Positions 55,628 through 63,911 of a stretch of 64,000 bases of DNA are shown here, piece after piece; the stretch's first letter is position 1, and each line of letters opens with the position of its first letter. Origin of the DNA: Luteococcus sp038433155 (lineage in GTDB: Bacteria > Actinomycetota > Actinomycetes > Propionibacteriales > Propionibacteriaceae); the NCBI RefSeq assembly GCF_038433155.1, contig NZ_JBCDMW010000007.1:111319-175318 (forward strand), written 5' to 3'. The position numbers and the translations under genes were made by a program. Under the pieces are notes generated by a model. That model ran no database searches and was not told the DNA's origin. It worked only from the letters and a program-made list of their open reading frames with translations.

Positions 55628-56116
55628 TCAGGGCTCCAGCCTCAACTGGGTCCGCCCGATCCGGATCAGGTCGCCCGGGCCAACCCGGGTGGGCTGGGTG
55701 ATCTGCACCGCGTTCACATAGGTGCCATTGGTGCTGTTCAGATCTTCCAGCACCCAACTGCCGTCGGCATCCGGACGCAGGATGGCATGCCGGGAGGAGG
55801 AGAAGTCGTCGTCGATGACGATGGTGGAGCTGGGGGCGCGCCCGATGCCCATCACGCCCTCCAAGGGGCAGATCGTGCCCTTGCTGCGGCCCTCGGTGAT
55901 CACCAGTTGCCGGGCGATCTCGGGCCGGCCGGGCCCGGGGGCGGTCTGGGCGGCGGAACGCTGTTTGCGCCCGAACCGACGGCGTCCCGGGGTGGCCTCG
56001 GACTGGGGACGCTCACCGAAGATGTCGGTGCGGATCACACCGGCGGCCAGCGCGATGAAGACCCAGATCAGGGCCAGGAAGCCGATTCGGAGGGTGGCGA
56101 CGAGGAATTCTGGCAA
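55628..56116 (-). CDS. fhaB: FHA-domain protein FhaB (FipA-like)
   Basis: A 162-residue protein with one N-terminal membrane segment (RIGFLALIWVFIALAAGVI) and a C-terminal FHA domain (MGIGRAPSSTIVIDDDFSSS, RHAILR, LEDLNSTNGTYVN) that binds phosphothreonine peptides. In mycobacteria its homologue links PknB signalling to the divisome. It starts with TTG 56116, 3 bp after the fhaA stop. Confidence 0.92.
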   Translation of the reverse strand: MPEFLVATLRIGFLALIWVFIALAAGVIRTDIFGERPQSEATPGRRRFGRKQRSAAQTAPGPGRPEIARQLVITEGRSKGTICPLEGVMGIGRAPSSTIVIDDDFSSSRHAILRPDADGSWVLEDLNSTNGTYVNAVQITQPTRVGPGDLIRIGRTQLRLEP

Positions 56117-56119
56117 GAG

Positions 56120-56833
56120 TCACGCCCCAACCGGCGAGTGCACCAGCATCCGGGTGGAGCCGATCTCGATCCGCGAGCCGTCGTCCAGCTGGGCCTGCTT
56201 CACCTTGGAACCGTTCACGATGATGCCATTGGTGGAACCCAGGTCCTCAATGCTGATCTCGATGTCGTCGCCGGTGCCACGGACGTGGATCTGGGCATGC
56301 CGACGGGAGACGCCCGGGTCATTGATCCGCAGGTCGGCCTCGGAGCCGCGGCCGATCAGCAGGCCGGGGGCGGTCAGCGGGTGGCGCACCCCGTTGACCT
56401 CCAGCACCAGGGTGGAGCGGCGGATCATGGTGGTGGACGCCGGGCCGTCGGCCTGCTGGATCCCCGCCACGGCGGCGCTGCTGACGGTGAACCGACCGGT
56501 GGGCAGTTGAGGCGCCAGCTCGTAGGCGATGGAGATCGGGCCGTTGAAGACATAGTGCCGGTCGGCGGCGTGCTCCCGGAGCTCCGGGACGATCTCACTG
56601 GTCAGGGTCTTGGAATAGGGCACCAGGTGGTCGTAGTCGTGCTGGCTGAGCTGCACCGTGAACTCATTGGGCACCAGCCGCTTGTCCCGGCTGAGCAGCT
56701 TGGCCTCGGCGTCCAGCTCGCGCTGCAGGCGTGCGGCGATCTCCACGGGTTGCACGTCACCCTTGAAGGCGCGCGCGAAAACACCGTTGACGGCACCCTC
56801 GATCTTGTTCTCGAACCGATCGAACAGTCCCAT
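56120..56833 (-). CDS. fhaA: FHA-domain protein FhaA
   Basis: A 237-residue protein. The N-terminal DUF3662 part has MGLFDRFENKIEGAVNGVFA and KGDVQPVEIAARLQREL, and the C-terminal FHA domain has IGRGSEADLRINDPGVSRRH and IEDLGSTNGIIVNG. FhaA binds phosphorylated MviN and PknB targets in homologues, restraining peptidoglycan precursor export. It heads the fhaA-fhaB-pstP-rodA-pbpA-pknB operon. AAGGAGGGCAG precedes the ATG, and TAGGAT at about 56884 is a promoter candidate. Confidence 0.93.
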   Translation of the reverse strand: MGLFDRFENKIEGAVNGVFARAFKGDVQPVEIAARLQRELDAEAKLLSRDKRLVPNEFTVQLSQHDYDHLVPYSKTLTSEIVPELREHAADRHYVFNGPISIAYELAPQLPTGRFTVSSAAVAGIQQADGPASTTMIRRSTLVLEVNGVRHPLTAPGLLIGRGSEADLRINDPGVSRRHAQIHVRGTGDDIEISIEDLGSTNGIIVNGSKVKQAQLDDGSRIEIGSTRMLVHSPVGA

Positions 56834-56973
56834 CTGCCCTCCTTGGGTCTCATTCACGCGTCTCACACGTCTGGCTCGCTCGATCCTACCGGGGATGGGC
56901 GGATGCCCCTACATCCGTCGGTCTGACTGGGATGTCGGACCACGGAGGCAGGGGCATCAACCGTCGTGCCCGG

Positions 56974-58356
56974 TCAGCCCAGCAGCTCCTGGAGGCGCTG
57001 TTCGGCCGGGGGCGGGGTGAAGCCCGCGGCGATGATCTTGTCCAGCTTCAACGCGCTGTGCGTCGGGCGGGGCGAGACCAGCTTGCCGGCGGTGTACTCC
57101 TCGGTGCTGACCGGGGTGACGTCGTCGGTCGGCTTGCCGCACAGCTCGAAGACCCGCTTGGCGATGTCGGCCCAGGACTGCACCTCGCCGGTGTTGGTGA
57201 GGTTGTAGGTGCCCGGTGCGGCCCCGGAGTCCAGCAGGTGCACGATCCCGGCGGCCAGGTCGGCGGTGAAGGTGAGCCGCCCGTGCTGGTCCGCGACGAC
57301 GGTGGGCTTGACCCCCTTGGCGGCCAGGTCCGCCATGATGCCGACGAAGTTCTTGCCGCCGCCGATCACCCAGCTGGTGCGCACGATCCAGTGCCGCGGC
57401 AGGGTGGCGACGATCGCGTCGGCGGCCGCCTTGGTCTGGCCGTAGACGCCCAGCGGGCTGAAGGCCTCGTCCTCGTCGTGCTCCTCGACGGTGCCGTCAA
57501 AGACGTAGTCGGAGCTCACGTGCGCCAGCCGCATCCGGCGCTCCCGGCAGACCTCGACGAGGTTCTGCACGGCATGCACATTGGCGGCCCAGCAGTCCTT
57601 GCGGCCCTGCTCGGTCTCGGCCTGGTCGACGGCCGTGTAGGCGGCCGCATTGATGATGGTGCCCACGCCATTCCAGTTGTACGCCTGCACGGCATCGCGG
57701 TCGGCCAGATCCAGCTCGTTGCGGTCGATGCCGGTGGCGTCGGGCAACAGGGCCATCAGTGACTGGCCCAGCTGACCCTTGGCGCCGAGCACCACGGTGC
57801 GGGCGGGCTTCATCGGGGTGACGTCGGCCAGCCGCGGGTGCTGCTTGTCCGCGTCGCTGATCTCGGCCTGGTCCAGACCGATCGGCCACGCGATGGCGGC
57901 GGTCTCGTCGGCCAGGTTGAGGTAAGTGTACTGGCTGCGGGCCTCGGGGCTCCAGTGGTCATTGACCAGGTAGGTGTAGGCGGTGCCGTCCTCCAGCGCC
58001 TGGTAGCCATTGGCCACGCCGCGGGGCACGAAGACCGCCGTCTCGGGGCCCATCTCCAGGCTGAAGGTGGCGCCGAAGGAGTCGCCCTCGCGCAGGTCAA
58101 CCCAGGCGCCCATGATCCGGCCGGTGGCCAGGCTCACGTACTTGTCCCACGGCTCGGCGTGCAGGCCACGGGTGGCGCCCCTGGCGTTGTTGAAGCTCAT
58201 GTTGTTCTGCACTGGACCGAAGTCGGGCAGGCCCAGGGCAACCATCTTCTGCCGCTGCCAGTTCTCCTTGAACCAACCGCGGTTGTCTCCGGGCATGGGC
58301 AGGCTGATCACCAGCAGACCGGGAATCGGGGTCTGCTGGACGGTGAGTTCAGTCAT
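56974..58356 (-). CDS. rmlCD: Fused dTDP-4-dehydrorhamnose 3,5-epimerase / reductase (RmlC-RmlD)
   Basis: A 460-residue two-domain protein. Residues 1 to about 190 are RmlC-like (DNRGWFKENWQRQKM, NNMSFNNARGATRGLHAEPW, AVFVPRGVANGYQALED). Residues about 193-460 are RmlD (VVLGAKGQLGQSLMALL, NAAAYTAVDQAET, SSDYVFDGT, GVYGQTKAAAD with the YxxxK). The fused enzyme makes dTDP-L-rhamnose from the RmlB product. The gene is 4 bp after rmlB. In the cupin half an Asn is found where many RmlC have His (VANGY). Confidence 0.93.
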   Translation of the reverse strand: MTELTVQQTPIPGLLVISLPMPGDNRGWFKENWQRQKMVALGLPDFGPVQNNMSFNNARGATRGLHAEPWDKYVSLATGRIMGAWVDLREGDSFGATFSLEMGPETAVFVPRGVANGYQALEDGTAYTYLVNDHWSPEARSQYTYLNLADETAAIAWPIGLDQAEISDADKQHPRLADVTPMKPARTVVLGAKGQLGQSLMALLPDATGIDRNELDLADRDAVQAYNWNGVGTIINAAAYTAVDQAETEQGRKDCWAANVHAVQNLVEVCRERRMRLAHVSSDYVFDGTVEEHDEDEAFSPLGVYGQTKAAADAIVATLPRHWIVRTSWVIGGGKNFVGIMADLAAKGVKPTVVADQHGRLTFTADLAAGIVHLLDSGAAPGTYNLTNTGEVQSWADIAKRVFELCGKPTDDVTPVSTEEYTAGKLVSPRPTHSALKLDKIIAAGFTPPPAEQRLQELLG

Positions 58357-58360
58357 CTGG

Positions 58361-59359
58361 TTACTGCCCCGCCTTCTGGTACTTGGCCTCGGTGGCCTCC
58401 TTCATGGGGCGCCACCAGCTCTCATTGGCCGCGTACCAGTCGATGGTGGCCTTCAGACCGGACTCGAAGTCCGAGTACTTCGGCTGCCAGCCCAGCTCAC
58501 GGACCAGCTTGGAGTTGTCGATCGCGTAGCGCAGGTCATGGCCGGGCCGGTCGTTGACGTGGTCGAAGTCGTCGGCGTCCTTGCCCATCAGCGTGAGGAT
58601 GAGCTGGATCACCTCCAGGTTGTTCTTCTCCCCGTTGGCGCCAATCAAGTAGGTCTGGCCCGAGACACCCCGGTTGATGATCTCCAGCACCGCCGAGTTG
58701 TGGTCGTCGACGTGGATCCAGTCCCGCACGTTCTGGCCGGCGCCGTACAGCTTGGGCCGGATCCCGCACAGCACATTGGTGATCTGGCGCGGAATGAACT
58801 TCTCCACGTGCTGGTAGGGCCCGTAGTTGTTGGAGCAGTTGCTCAGCGTCGCGGTGATCCCGAAGCTGCGCACCCAGGCCCGGACCAGCAGGTCGCTGCC
58901 AGCCTTGGTGGACGAGTACGGGCTGGACGGGTTGTAGGGGGTGTTCTCGGTGAACTTGGCCGGATCGTCCAGCTCCAGGTCCCCGTAGACCTCGTCGGTG
59001 CTGATGTGGTGGAAGCGCTTGCCGTGCTTGCGCACCGCCTCCAGCAACGTGAAGGTGCCAATCAGGTTGGTCTTGATGAACGGCGACGGATCATTGAGCG
59101 AATTGTCGTTGTGGCTCTCGGCGGCGAAGTGCACGACGATGTCGGCGTCGGCCACCAGCTTGTCCACCAGGGCGGCATCACAGATGTCGCCCTCCACAAG
59201 CTCGAAGCGGTCGGCCGGGAGCCCGTCCAATGACGAGCGGTTTCCTGCGTAGGTGAGGGCATCGATGACGGTTACGGAATGGTCGGAGTTAGCCAGCAGG
59301 TACCGCACAAAGTTGCTGCCGATGAACCCCGCTCCACCGGTACACAAAATGTTGGACAT
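58361..59359 (-). CDS. rmlB: dTDP-glucose 4,6-dehydratase
   Basis: A 332-residue extended SDR. NAD is bound by LCTGGAGFIGSNFVRYL, the catalytic region is STDEVYGDLE, and Tyr-Lys is in YSSTKAGSD. NNYGPYQHVEKFIPRQI and GAGQNVRDWIHVDDH are typical of RmlB. It converts dTDP-glucose to dTDP-4-keto-6-deoxyglucose, the second rhamnose step. It is divergent from rmlA across 93 bp and leads rmlCD. Confidence 0.95.
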   Translation of the reverse strand: MSNILCTGGAGFIGSNFVRYLLANSDHSVTVIDALTYAGNRSSLDGLPADRFELVEGDICDAALVDKLVADADIVVHFAAESHNDNSLNDPSPFIKTNLIGTFTLLEAVRKHGKRFHHISTDEVYGDLELDDPAKFTENTPYNPSSPYSSTKAGSDLLVRAWVRSFGITATLSNCSNNYGPYQHVEKFIPRQITNVLCGIRPKLYGAGQNVRDWIHVDDHNSAVLEIINRGVSGQTYLIGANGEKNNLEVIQLILTLMGKDADDFDHVNDRPGHDLRYAIDNSKLVRELGWQPKYSDFESGLKATIDWYAANESWWRPMKEATEAKYQKAGQ

Positions 59360-59452
59360 GGGTCGCAGCCTACCGGCCGTGGTGATTTTGCGTCCCGGCC
59401 GCAAGCCCGGCGGAGGCTGCGGGTGAGCCGACGTCGATGTCAGACTGGCGCC

Positions 59453-60319
59453 ATGTACGGAATCATTCTCGCCGGGGGGTCCGGGACTCGACTCCATCCC
59501 ATCACGATGGCCAACAGCAAGCAGCTGGTGCCCGTCTACGACAAGCCGATGATCTACTACCCGCTGTCCACGCTGATCTTCGCGGGCATCCGGGACATCC
59601 TGATCATCACCACACCGCACGAGGCCGACGGCTTCAAGCGCCTGCTGGGCGACGGTTCCCAGTTCGGCGTCAACCTCAGCTACGCGGTCCAGCCCGAGCC
59701 CAAGGGCCTGGCCCAGGCCTTCACCATCGGCGAGGACTTCGCCAAGGGCCAGAAGGTCTGCCTGGTGCTGGGTGACAACATCTTCTACGGCTCGGGTCTG
59801 GGCACCCGGCTGAACCGCTTCGCCGACATCGACGGTGCCGCCGTCTTTGCCTACTGGGTTGCACATCCCGAGGCCTACGGCGTCGTCGAGTTCGACGAGA
59901 ACCAGATGGCGCTCTCCCTGGAGGAGAAGCCCAAGCAGCCCAAGAGCCACTACGCCGTGCCCGGCCTGTACTTCTACGACGAGGACGTGATCGAGATCGC
60001 CAAGTCCTTGAAGCCGTCGGCCCGCGGCGAGTACGAGATCACCGACGTCAACCGGATCTACCTGGAGCGCCAGAAGCTGCAGGTGGAGGTGCTGCCCCGC
60101 GGCACCGCCTGGCTGGACACGGGAACCTTCGACTCCCTCAACGACGCCGGCAACTTCGTGCGCACCATCCAGGCCCGGCAGGGACTCCAGGTTGGCTGCC
60201 CCGAGGAAGCCGCCTGGCGCCTGGGCTTCCTGTCCGACGACGAGCTGCGACAGCGCGGCGAGAAGCTGGCCAAGTCCGGCTACGGCGACTACCTGATTGG
60301 CCTGCTCGACAACCGGTGA
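59453..60319 (+). CDS. rmlA: Glucose-1-phosphate thymidylyltransferase
   Basis: A 288-residue nucleotidyltransferase: MYGIILAGGSGTRLHPITMA with the phosphate loop, KQLVPVYDKPMIYYPLSTL, LGDNIFYGSGL with the metal Asp, and LEEKPKQPKS. It makes dTDP-glucose from dTTP and glucose-1-phosphate, the first rhamnose step, with feedback by dTDP-rhamnose in homologues. CAGACT lies 6 nt before the ATG (leaderless). A strong terminator follows. Confidence 0.96.
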   Translation: MYGIILAGGSGTRLHPITMANSKQLVPVYDKPMIYYPLSTLIFAGIRDILIITTPHEADGFKRLLGDGSQFGVNLSYAVQPEPKGLAQAFTIGEDFAKGQKVCLVLGDNIFYGSGLGTRLNRFADIDGAAVFAYWVAHPEAYGVVEFDENQMALSLEEKPKQPKSHYAVPGLYFYDEDVIEIAKSLKPSARGEYEITDVNRIYLERQKLQVEVLPRGTAWLDTGTFDSLNDAGNFVRTIQARQGLQVGCPEEAAWRLGFLSDDELRQRGEKLAKSGYGDYLIGLLDNR

Positions 60320-60372
60320 ATCGCCTGAGCATCTGCTGAACGATGAATTACGGCAGGTGAACAGCAAGCCTT

Positions 60373-60412
60373 CAGAAAGCTGCCCCAACGTCAGGGTTGG
60401 GGCAGCTTTCTG
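60373..60412. terminator. Bidirectional rho-independent terminator between rmlA and glbO
   Basis: A perfect 17-bp stem (CAGAAAGCTGCCCCAAC and its complement) with a 6-nt loop lies between two convergent genes, followed by a pyrimidine-rich CTTTCCC on the plus side. It is the most perfect hairpin in the window. Confidence 0.92.
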
Positions 60413-60423
60413 CTTTCCCGAGC

Positions 60424-60801
60424 TCACTCCAGGGTGTTCACCAGCGAGTGCGCGGCCCGGGTGAGGTAGTCCCGCAGGGCGGCGTCGTGCTCCGGTTGCA
60501 GAGCCAACTCGTCGAGGCTGGTCAGCATGTAGCGCAGCCAGGTGTCGCGCTCGGTGGGTGTGATCCGGAAGACGTTGTGCCGCAAGCGCAGCCGAGGGTG
60601 CCCGCGGTTGGCCTGGTAGGTCTTGGGCCCGCCCCAGTACTGCTCCAGGAAGGTGCGCAGCCGCTCCTCGGCCGGCCCCAGGTCTTCCTCCGGGTAGAGC
60701 GCGCGGAACTCCGGGTCCTCGGCCACCTGCTGGTAGAAGCGCGCAACAAGGCGCTCGAAGGTCTGGTGCCCGCCCACGGCGTCGTAGAAGTTCTGGCTCA
60801 T
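60424..60801 (-). CDS. glbO: Group II truncated haemoglobin
   Basis: A 125-residue globin of the GlbO type. The B10 Tyr lies in FYDAVGGHQTFERLVARFY, the proximal His (F8) is in LRLRHNVFRI, and the conserved Trp at G8 is in RDTWLRYML. Such proteins bind O2 and assist respiration or redox defence. CAGAAT lies 6 nt before the ATG (leaderless). A perfect CRP-type site is centred near -42 from that start. Confidence 0.92.
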   Translation of the reverse strand: MSQNFYDAVGGHQTFERLVARFYQQVAEDPEFRALYPEEDLGPAEERLRTFLEQYWGGPKTYQANRGHPRLRLRHNVFRITPTERDTWLRYMLTSLDELALQPEHDAALRDYLTRAAHSLVNTLE

Positions 60802-60835
60802 GCAGCCATTCTGACCAGACTTTCGACGCCTCTGG

Positions 60836-60851
60836 TGTGAGGTTCGTCACA
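60836..60851. promoter_or_regulatory. CRP/GlxR-type binding site between glbO and sucC
   Basis: TGTGAGGTTCGTCACA is an exact match to TGTGA-N6-TCACA. Its centre lies 42.5 bp upstream of the glbO start codon, which is the probable transcription start, the classic class II activation position. It also overlaps the -35 region of the sucC promoter (TAGCGT at 60857-60862), where binding would more likely repress. Confidence 0.8.
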
Positions 60852-60914
60852 TTTGTTAGCGTTGGCGGGGTCAGCCGACGCGGGCGTCCGGCGCCCCCGA
60901 CCAGTGGAGTCAGA

Positions 60915-62099
60915 GTGGACCTCTACGAGTACCAGGCACGGGAATTGTTCGAGGAGCACGGCGTTCCCGTGCTGCGGGGCGTGGTGGCCACCAGCCCCGA
61001 GCAGGCGCGGGCCGCGGCCGAGGAGTTGGGTGGTGACCTTGTGGTGGTCAAGGCCCAGGTGAAGACCGGCGGCCGGGGCAAGGCCGGCGGGGTGAAGGTG
61101 GCCAAGAGCCCCGACGAGGCGGCGTCGGCCGCGGAGCAGATCCTGGGCCTGGACATCAAGGGGCACACCGTGCGCACCCTGATGGTGGCCGAGGGTGCCG
61201 ACATTGCGGAGGAGTACTACTTCTCGCTGCTGCTGGATCGCTCGGAGCGCCGCTACCTGGCGATGTGCTCGCGCGAGGGCGGGATGGACATCGAGCAACT
61301 GGCCGAACAGCGCCCTGAGGCATTGGCCAGGGTCAGCGTCGATCCGCTGGTGGGGATCGACGGCGAGGTGGCCGGCGAGACCCTGGAGGCCGCCGGTTTC
61401 GGGGTCCGCGATGCCGTGCGGATCGCGCCGGTGCTGAAGCGGCTGTGGGAGGTCTACCGGGATGAGGACTGCACGCTGGTGGAGGTGAATCCGCTGGTCA
61501 AGACCGGCGACGGCACAATCCTGGCGCTGGACGGCAAGGTCACCCTGGATGGCAATGCGGATTTCCGGCATCCCGAGCACGAGCGCTTCGTCGACGTCGA
61601 TGCCACCGATCCGCTGGAGATCCGGGCCAAGGAGAAGGGCCTGAACTACGTCAAGCTCGACGGCAGCGTCGGGGTGATCGGCAATGGCGCCGGGCTGGTG
61701 ATGAGCACCCTGGACGTGGTGGCGGCCGCGGGCGAGGACCTGCCCGGGCAGCCGCGGCCGGCCAACTTCCTGGACATCGGCGGCGGCGCCAGTTCGGCCG
61801 TGATGGCCAATGGGCTGGAGATCATCCTGTCCGACGAGCAGGTGAAGAGCGTCTTCGTGAACGTGTTCGGTGGGATCACCGCCTGCAATGAGGTGGCCAA
61901 TGGGATCGTCGCGGCCCTGACCCAGCTGGGGGACCGGGCGTCGAAGCCGCTCGTGGTGCGGCTGGACGGCAACTCCGTCGAGGTGGGCCGGGCGATCCTG
62001 GCCGAATACGACCATCCGCTGGTCACCGTCGTCGAGACCATGGACGAGGCCGCCCGCAAGGCCGCGGAGCTGGCCGCCGGCGTCCAGAGCGAGAACTGA
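60915..62099 (+). CDS. sucC: Succinyl-CoA ligase (ADP/GDP-forming) subunit beta
   Basis: A 394-residue ATP-grasp subunit: MDLYEYQARELFEEHGVPV at the start (GTG 60915), VVKAQVKTGGRGKAGGVK binds nucleotide, LVEVNPLVKT and FLDIGGGAS close the succinate and CoA side. GTGGAGT precedes the start by 7 nt. With SucD it interconverts succinyl-CoA and succinate with substrate-level phosphorylation. It runs in the TCA cycle or, in propionic fermentation, the reverse direction. Confidence 0.96.
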   Translation: MDLYEYQARELFEEHGVPVLRGVVATSPEQARAAAEELGGDLVVVKAQVKTGGRGKAGGVKVAKSPDEAASAAEQILGLDIKGHTVRTLMVAEGADIAEEYYFSLLLDRSERRYLAMCSREGGMDIEQLAEQRPEALARVSVDPLVGIDGEVAGETLEAAGFGVRDAVRIAPVLKRLWEVYRDEDCTLVEVNPLVKTGDGTILALDGKVTLDGNADFRHPEHERFVDVDATDPLEIRAKEKGLNYVKLDGSVGVIGNGAGLVMSTLDVVAAAGEDLPGQPRPANFLDIGGGASSAVMANGLEIILSDEQVKSVFVNVFGGITACNEVANGIVAALTQLGDRASKPLVVRLDGNSVEVGRAILAEYDHPLVTVVETMDEAARKAAELAAGVQSEN

Positions 62100-62110
62100 G
62101 GAGTGCTGCC

Positions 62111-62992
62111 ATGTCCATCTTCCTGAACCACAGCTCGCGGATCATCGTGCAGGGCATGACCGGCGGCGAGGGGCGCAAGCACACGCAGCGGATGATCATG
62201 TCGGGCTCCCGGATCGTCGGCGGCGTGACTCCCGGCAAGGCGGGGGAGTCCGTGCGCTTCGAGGAGAACCCGGTGCCCGTCTTCGATTCCGTGGCCGACG
62301 CCAGGCGGGAGACCGGGGCCAATGTGTCCGTGCTCTTCGTGCCCGCCGCACACGCCGCGAAGGCCGTCGAGGAGGCGATCGAGGCCGAGATGGAGTTGGT
62401 GGTGTGCATCACCGAGGGGATTCCGGTGGGCGACACCGCGCGTTTCCACCGGTTGGCCGAAGGGAGCGCGACACGGTTGATTGGCCCCAACTGCCCGGGC
62501 CTGATCTCACCCGGCAAGTCCAATGCCGGGATCATCCCCGCGACGATCGCCGGGCCGGGCCGAATCGGGCTGGTCAGCAAGTCCGGCACGCTGACCTACC
62601 AGATGATGTACGAGCTCCGGGAGTTCGGGTTCTCCACCTGCGTGGGGATCGGCGGTGACCCGATCGTCGGGACCACGCACATTGACTGCCTGGAGGCCTT
62701 CCAGGAGGATCCGGAGACCGACGCGATCGTGATGATCGGGGAGATCGGTGGCGACGCGGAGGAGCGCGCCGCGGCCTACATCCAGGAGCACGTCACCAAG
62801 CCGGTGGTGGGCTATGTCGCTGGCTTCACCGCGCCCGAGGGCAGGACCATGGGGCATGCCGGGGCGATCGTCTCCGGTTCCGCCGGAACCGCCGCCGCCA
62901 AGAAGGAGGCGCTGGAGGCCGCCGGCGTGCAGGTGGGCCGGACCCCGTCGGAGACCGCTGCCCTGATGAAGCAGGTGATGCGCGGGCTGTGA
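62111..62992 (+). CDS. sucD: Succinyl-CoA ligase subunit alpha
   Basis: A 293-residue subunit with a CoA-binding Rossmann domain (IIVQGMTGGEGRKHTQRM, GGVTPGKAGE) and the phosphohistidine His in GFTAPEGRTMGHAGAI. GPNCPGLISPGKSNAGI is highly conserved. It starts 11 bp after sucC, with GAGGAGTGCTGCC as ribosome site. Confidence 0.96.
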   Translation: MSIFLNHSSRIIVQGMTGGEGRKHTQRMIMSGSRIVGGVTPGKAGESVRFEENPVPVFDSVADARRETGANVSVLFVPAAHAAKAVEEAIEAEMELVVCITEGIPVGDTARFHRLAEGSATRLIGPNCPGLISPGKSNAGIIPATIAGPGRIGLVSKSGTLTYQMMYELREFGFSTCVGIGGDPIVGTTHIDCLEAFQEDPETDAIVMIGEIGGDAEERAAAYIQEHVTKPVVGYVAGFTAPEGRTMGHAGAIVSGSAGTAAAKKEALEAAGVQVGRTPSETAALMKQVMRGL

Positions 62993-63019
62993 GCCCGCGC
63001 ACCACCCGTCGCGCGGCGT

Positions 63020-63505
63020 TCAGCAGGTCCTCTTGCCAGCCTTGCTGGGCTTGTAGGTGCAGCTGGCCAGCACCGAGCGGCCCTTGAGCAGCTGGGCGGT
63101 GTCGCCGCTGTTGTTCCAGACGTAGCCCACGTGACCCCTGCTGGTGGTGCCCTTCACGCCGAGGTTGAAGTAGAGGTGGGTGGCGCTGTTGCGACCCTGG
63201 CCGCTGTGCAGGATCACCTGCGCGCCCGGCTTGAGGGTGAAGCCCTTGGGAAAGGTGAAGCTGTGCTTGTTCTTGCTGTCGCGCACCACCCAGCCGGTCA
63301 GCACGACCTTCTGCCGGGAGGTGTTCTTGACGGTGATGTACTCCCGGTTCCAACCGGCGTTGTTCGGGGCGTCCTTGCCCGCGGGGTCCGCGACCCAGGT
63401 GGTGAAGCGCACGCTGCTGGCGGCGTCAGCGGGGGTGGCTGCGACGGTCAGCGGGGCGAGGGCGAGGCCCGCGATCAGCAGGGGCGAGAGGGCGCGACGG
63501 CGCAT
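63020..63505 (-). CDS. Secreted lamin-tail-domain (LTD) protein
   Basis: A 161-residue protein with a signal peptide (LLIAGLALAPLTVAATPADA) followed by an LTD fold: NREYITVKNTSRQKVVLTGW, WVVRDSKNKHSFTF, LKPGAQVILHSG, YVWNNSGDTAQLLK. LTD modules occur in secreted nucleases and wall proteins and may bind DNA or polymers, but here nothing else is attached. Two Cys near the end (ASCTYKPSKAGKRTC) could pair. It is convergent with sucD. Confidence 0.85.
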   Translation of the reverse strand: MRRRALSPLLIAGLALAPLTVAATPADAASSVRFTTWVADPAGKDAPNNAGWNREYITVKNTSRQKVVLTGWVVRDSKNKHSFTFPKGFTLKPGAQVILHSGQGRNSATHLYFNLGVKGTTSRGHVGYVWNNSGDTAQLLKGRSVLASCTYKPSKAGKRTC

Positions 63506-63712
63506 GATGGCTCCGAGTTGTTGAAGGAGACATCATCATATGACTGAGACGAAGGTCCAGAAGTGTCGGGGGTGGGCTTCCCGGGTGGGTCATGGCAGCT
63601 CTTCAGGACGCCCGTCCCGGGGTCGAGCAGGCTCGATGTGCACGGTTCGGCAAAGCTGTGCTATCTTTTTCGAGCTGCGTTCGACGGAACAAGTTCCGGA
63701 GAACAAGGTGAT

Positions 63713-63795
63713 GCGCGAGTGGCGGAATGGCAGACGCGCTGGCTTCAGGTGCCAGTGTCCCTTGGGACGTGGAGGTTCAACTCCTCTCTCGCGCA
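63713..63795 (+). tRNA. tRNA-Leu (anticodon CAG)
   Basis: The acceptor stem GCGCGAG pairs with CTCGCGC, and the discriminator base is A (CCA not encoded). The anticodon stem CTGGC/GCCAG encloses TTCAGGT, giving anticodon CAG. A long variable arm (TGTCCCTTGGGACG) and the T arm GGAGG-TTCAACT-CCTCT complete a class II tRNA. TATCTT at 63662-63667 is a likely -10 box. Confidence 0.95.
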
Positions 63796-63800
63796 CATCA

Positions 63801-63837
63801 GATGAAGGCCCCGGTCCAATGGATCGGGGCCTTCATC
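63801..63837 (+). terminator. Terminator after tRNA-Leu
   Basis: GATGAAGGCCCCG and CGGGGCCTTCATC form a 13-bp stem, extended inside by further pairs to a small loop, 5 bp after the tRNA 3' end. Confidence 0.88.
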
Positions 63838-63911
63838 GTGTCCGTGCACCGTACCCGCAAGGGCGGGTTCTGCGGGTTAGCGGCAGAAATGTGTGTATGG
63901 CTTCGGGCGTG

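Noticed and set aside
56902..56958. Inverted repeat (GATGCCCCT and AGGGGCATC) between fhaA and rmlCD as a terminator
   Set aside because: The arms are only 9 bp and are separated by 39 bp, with no T-tract; too weak to list as a feature.
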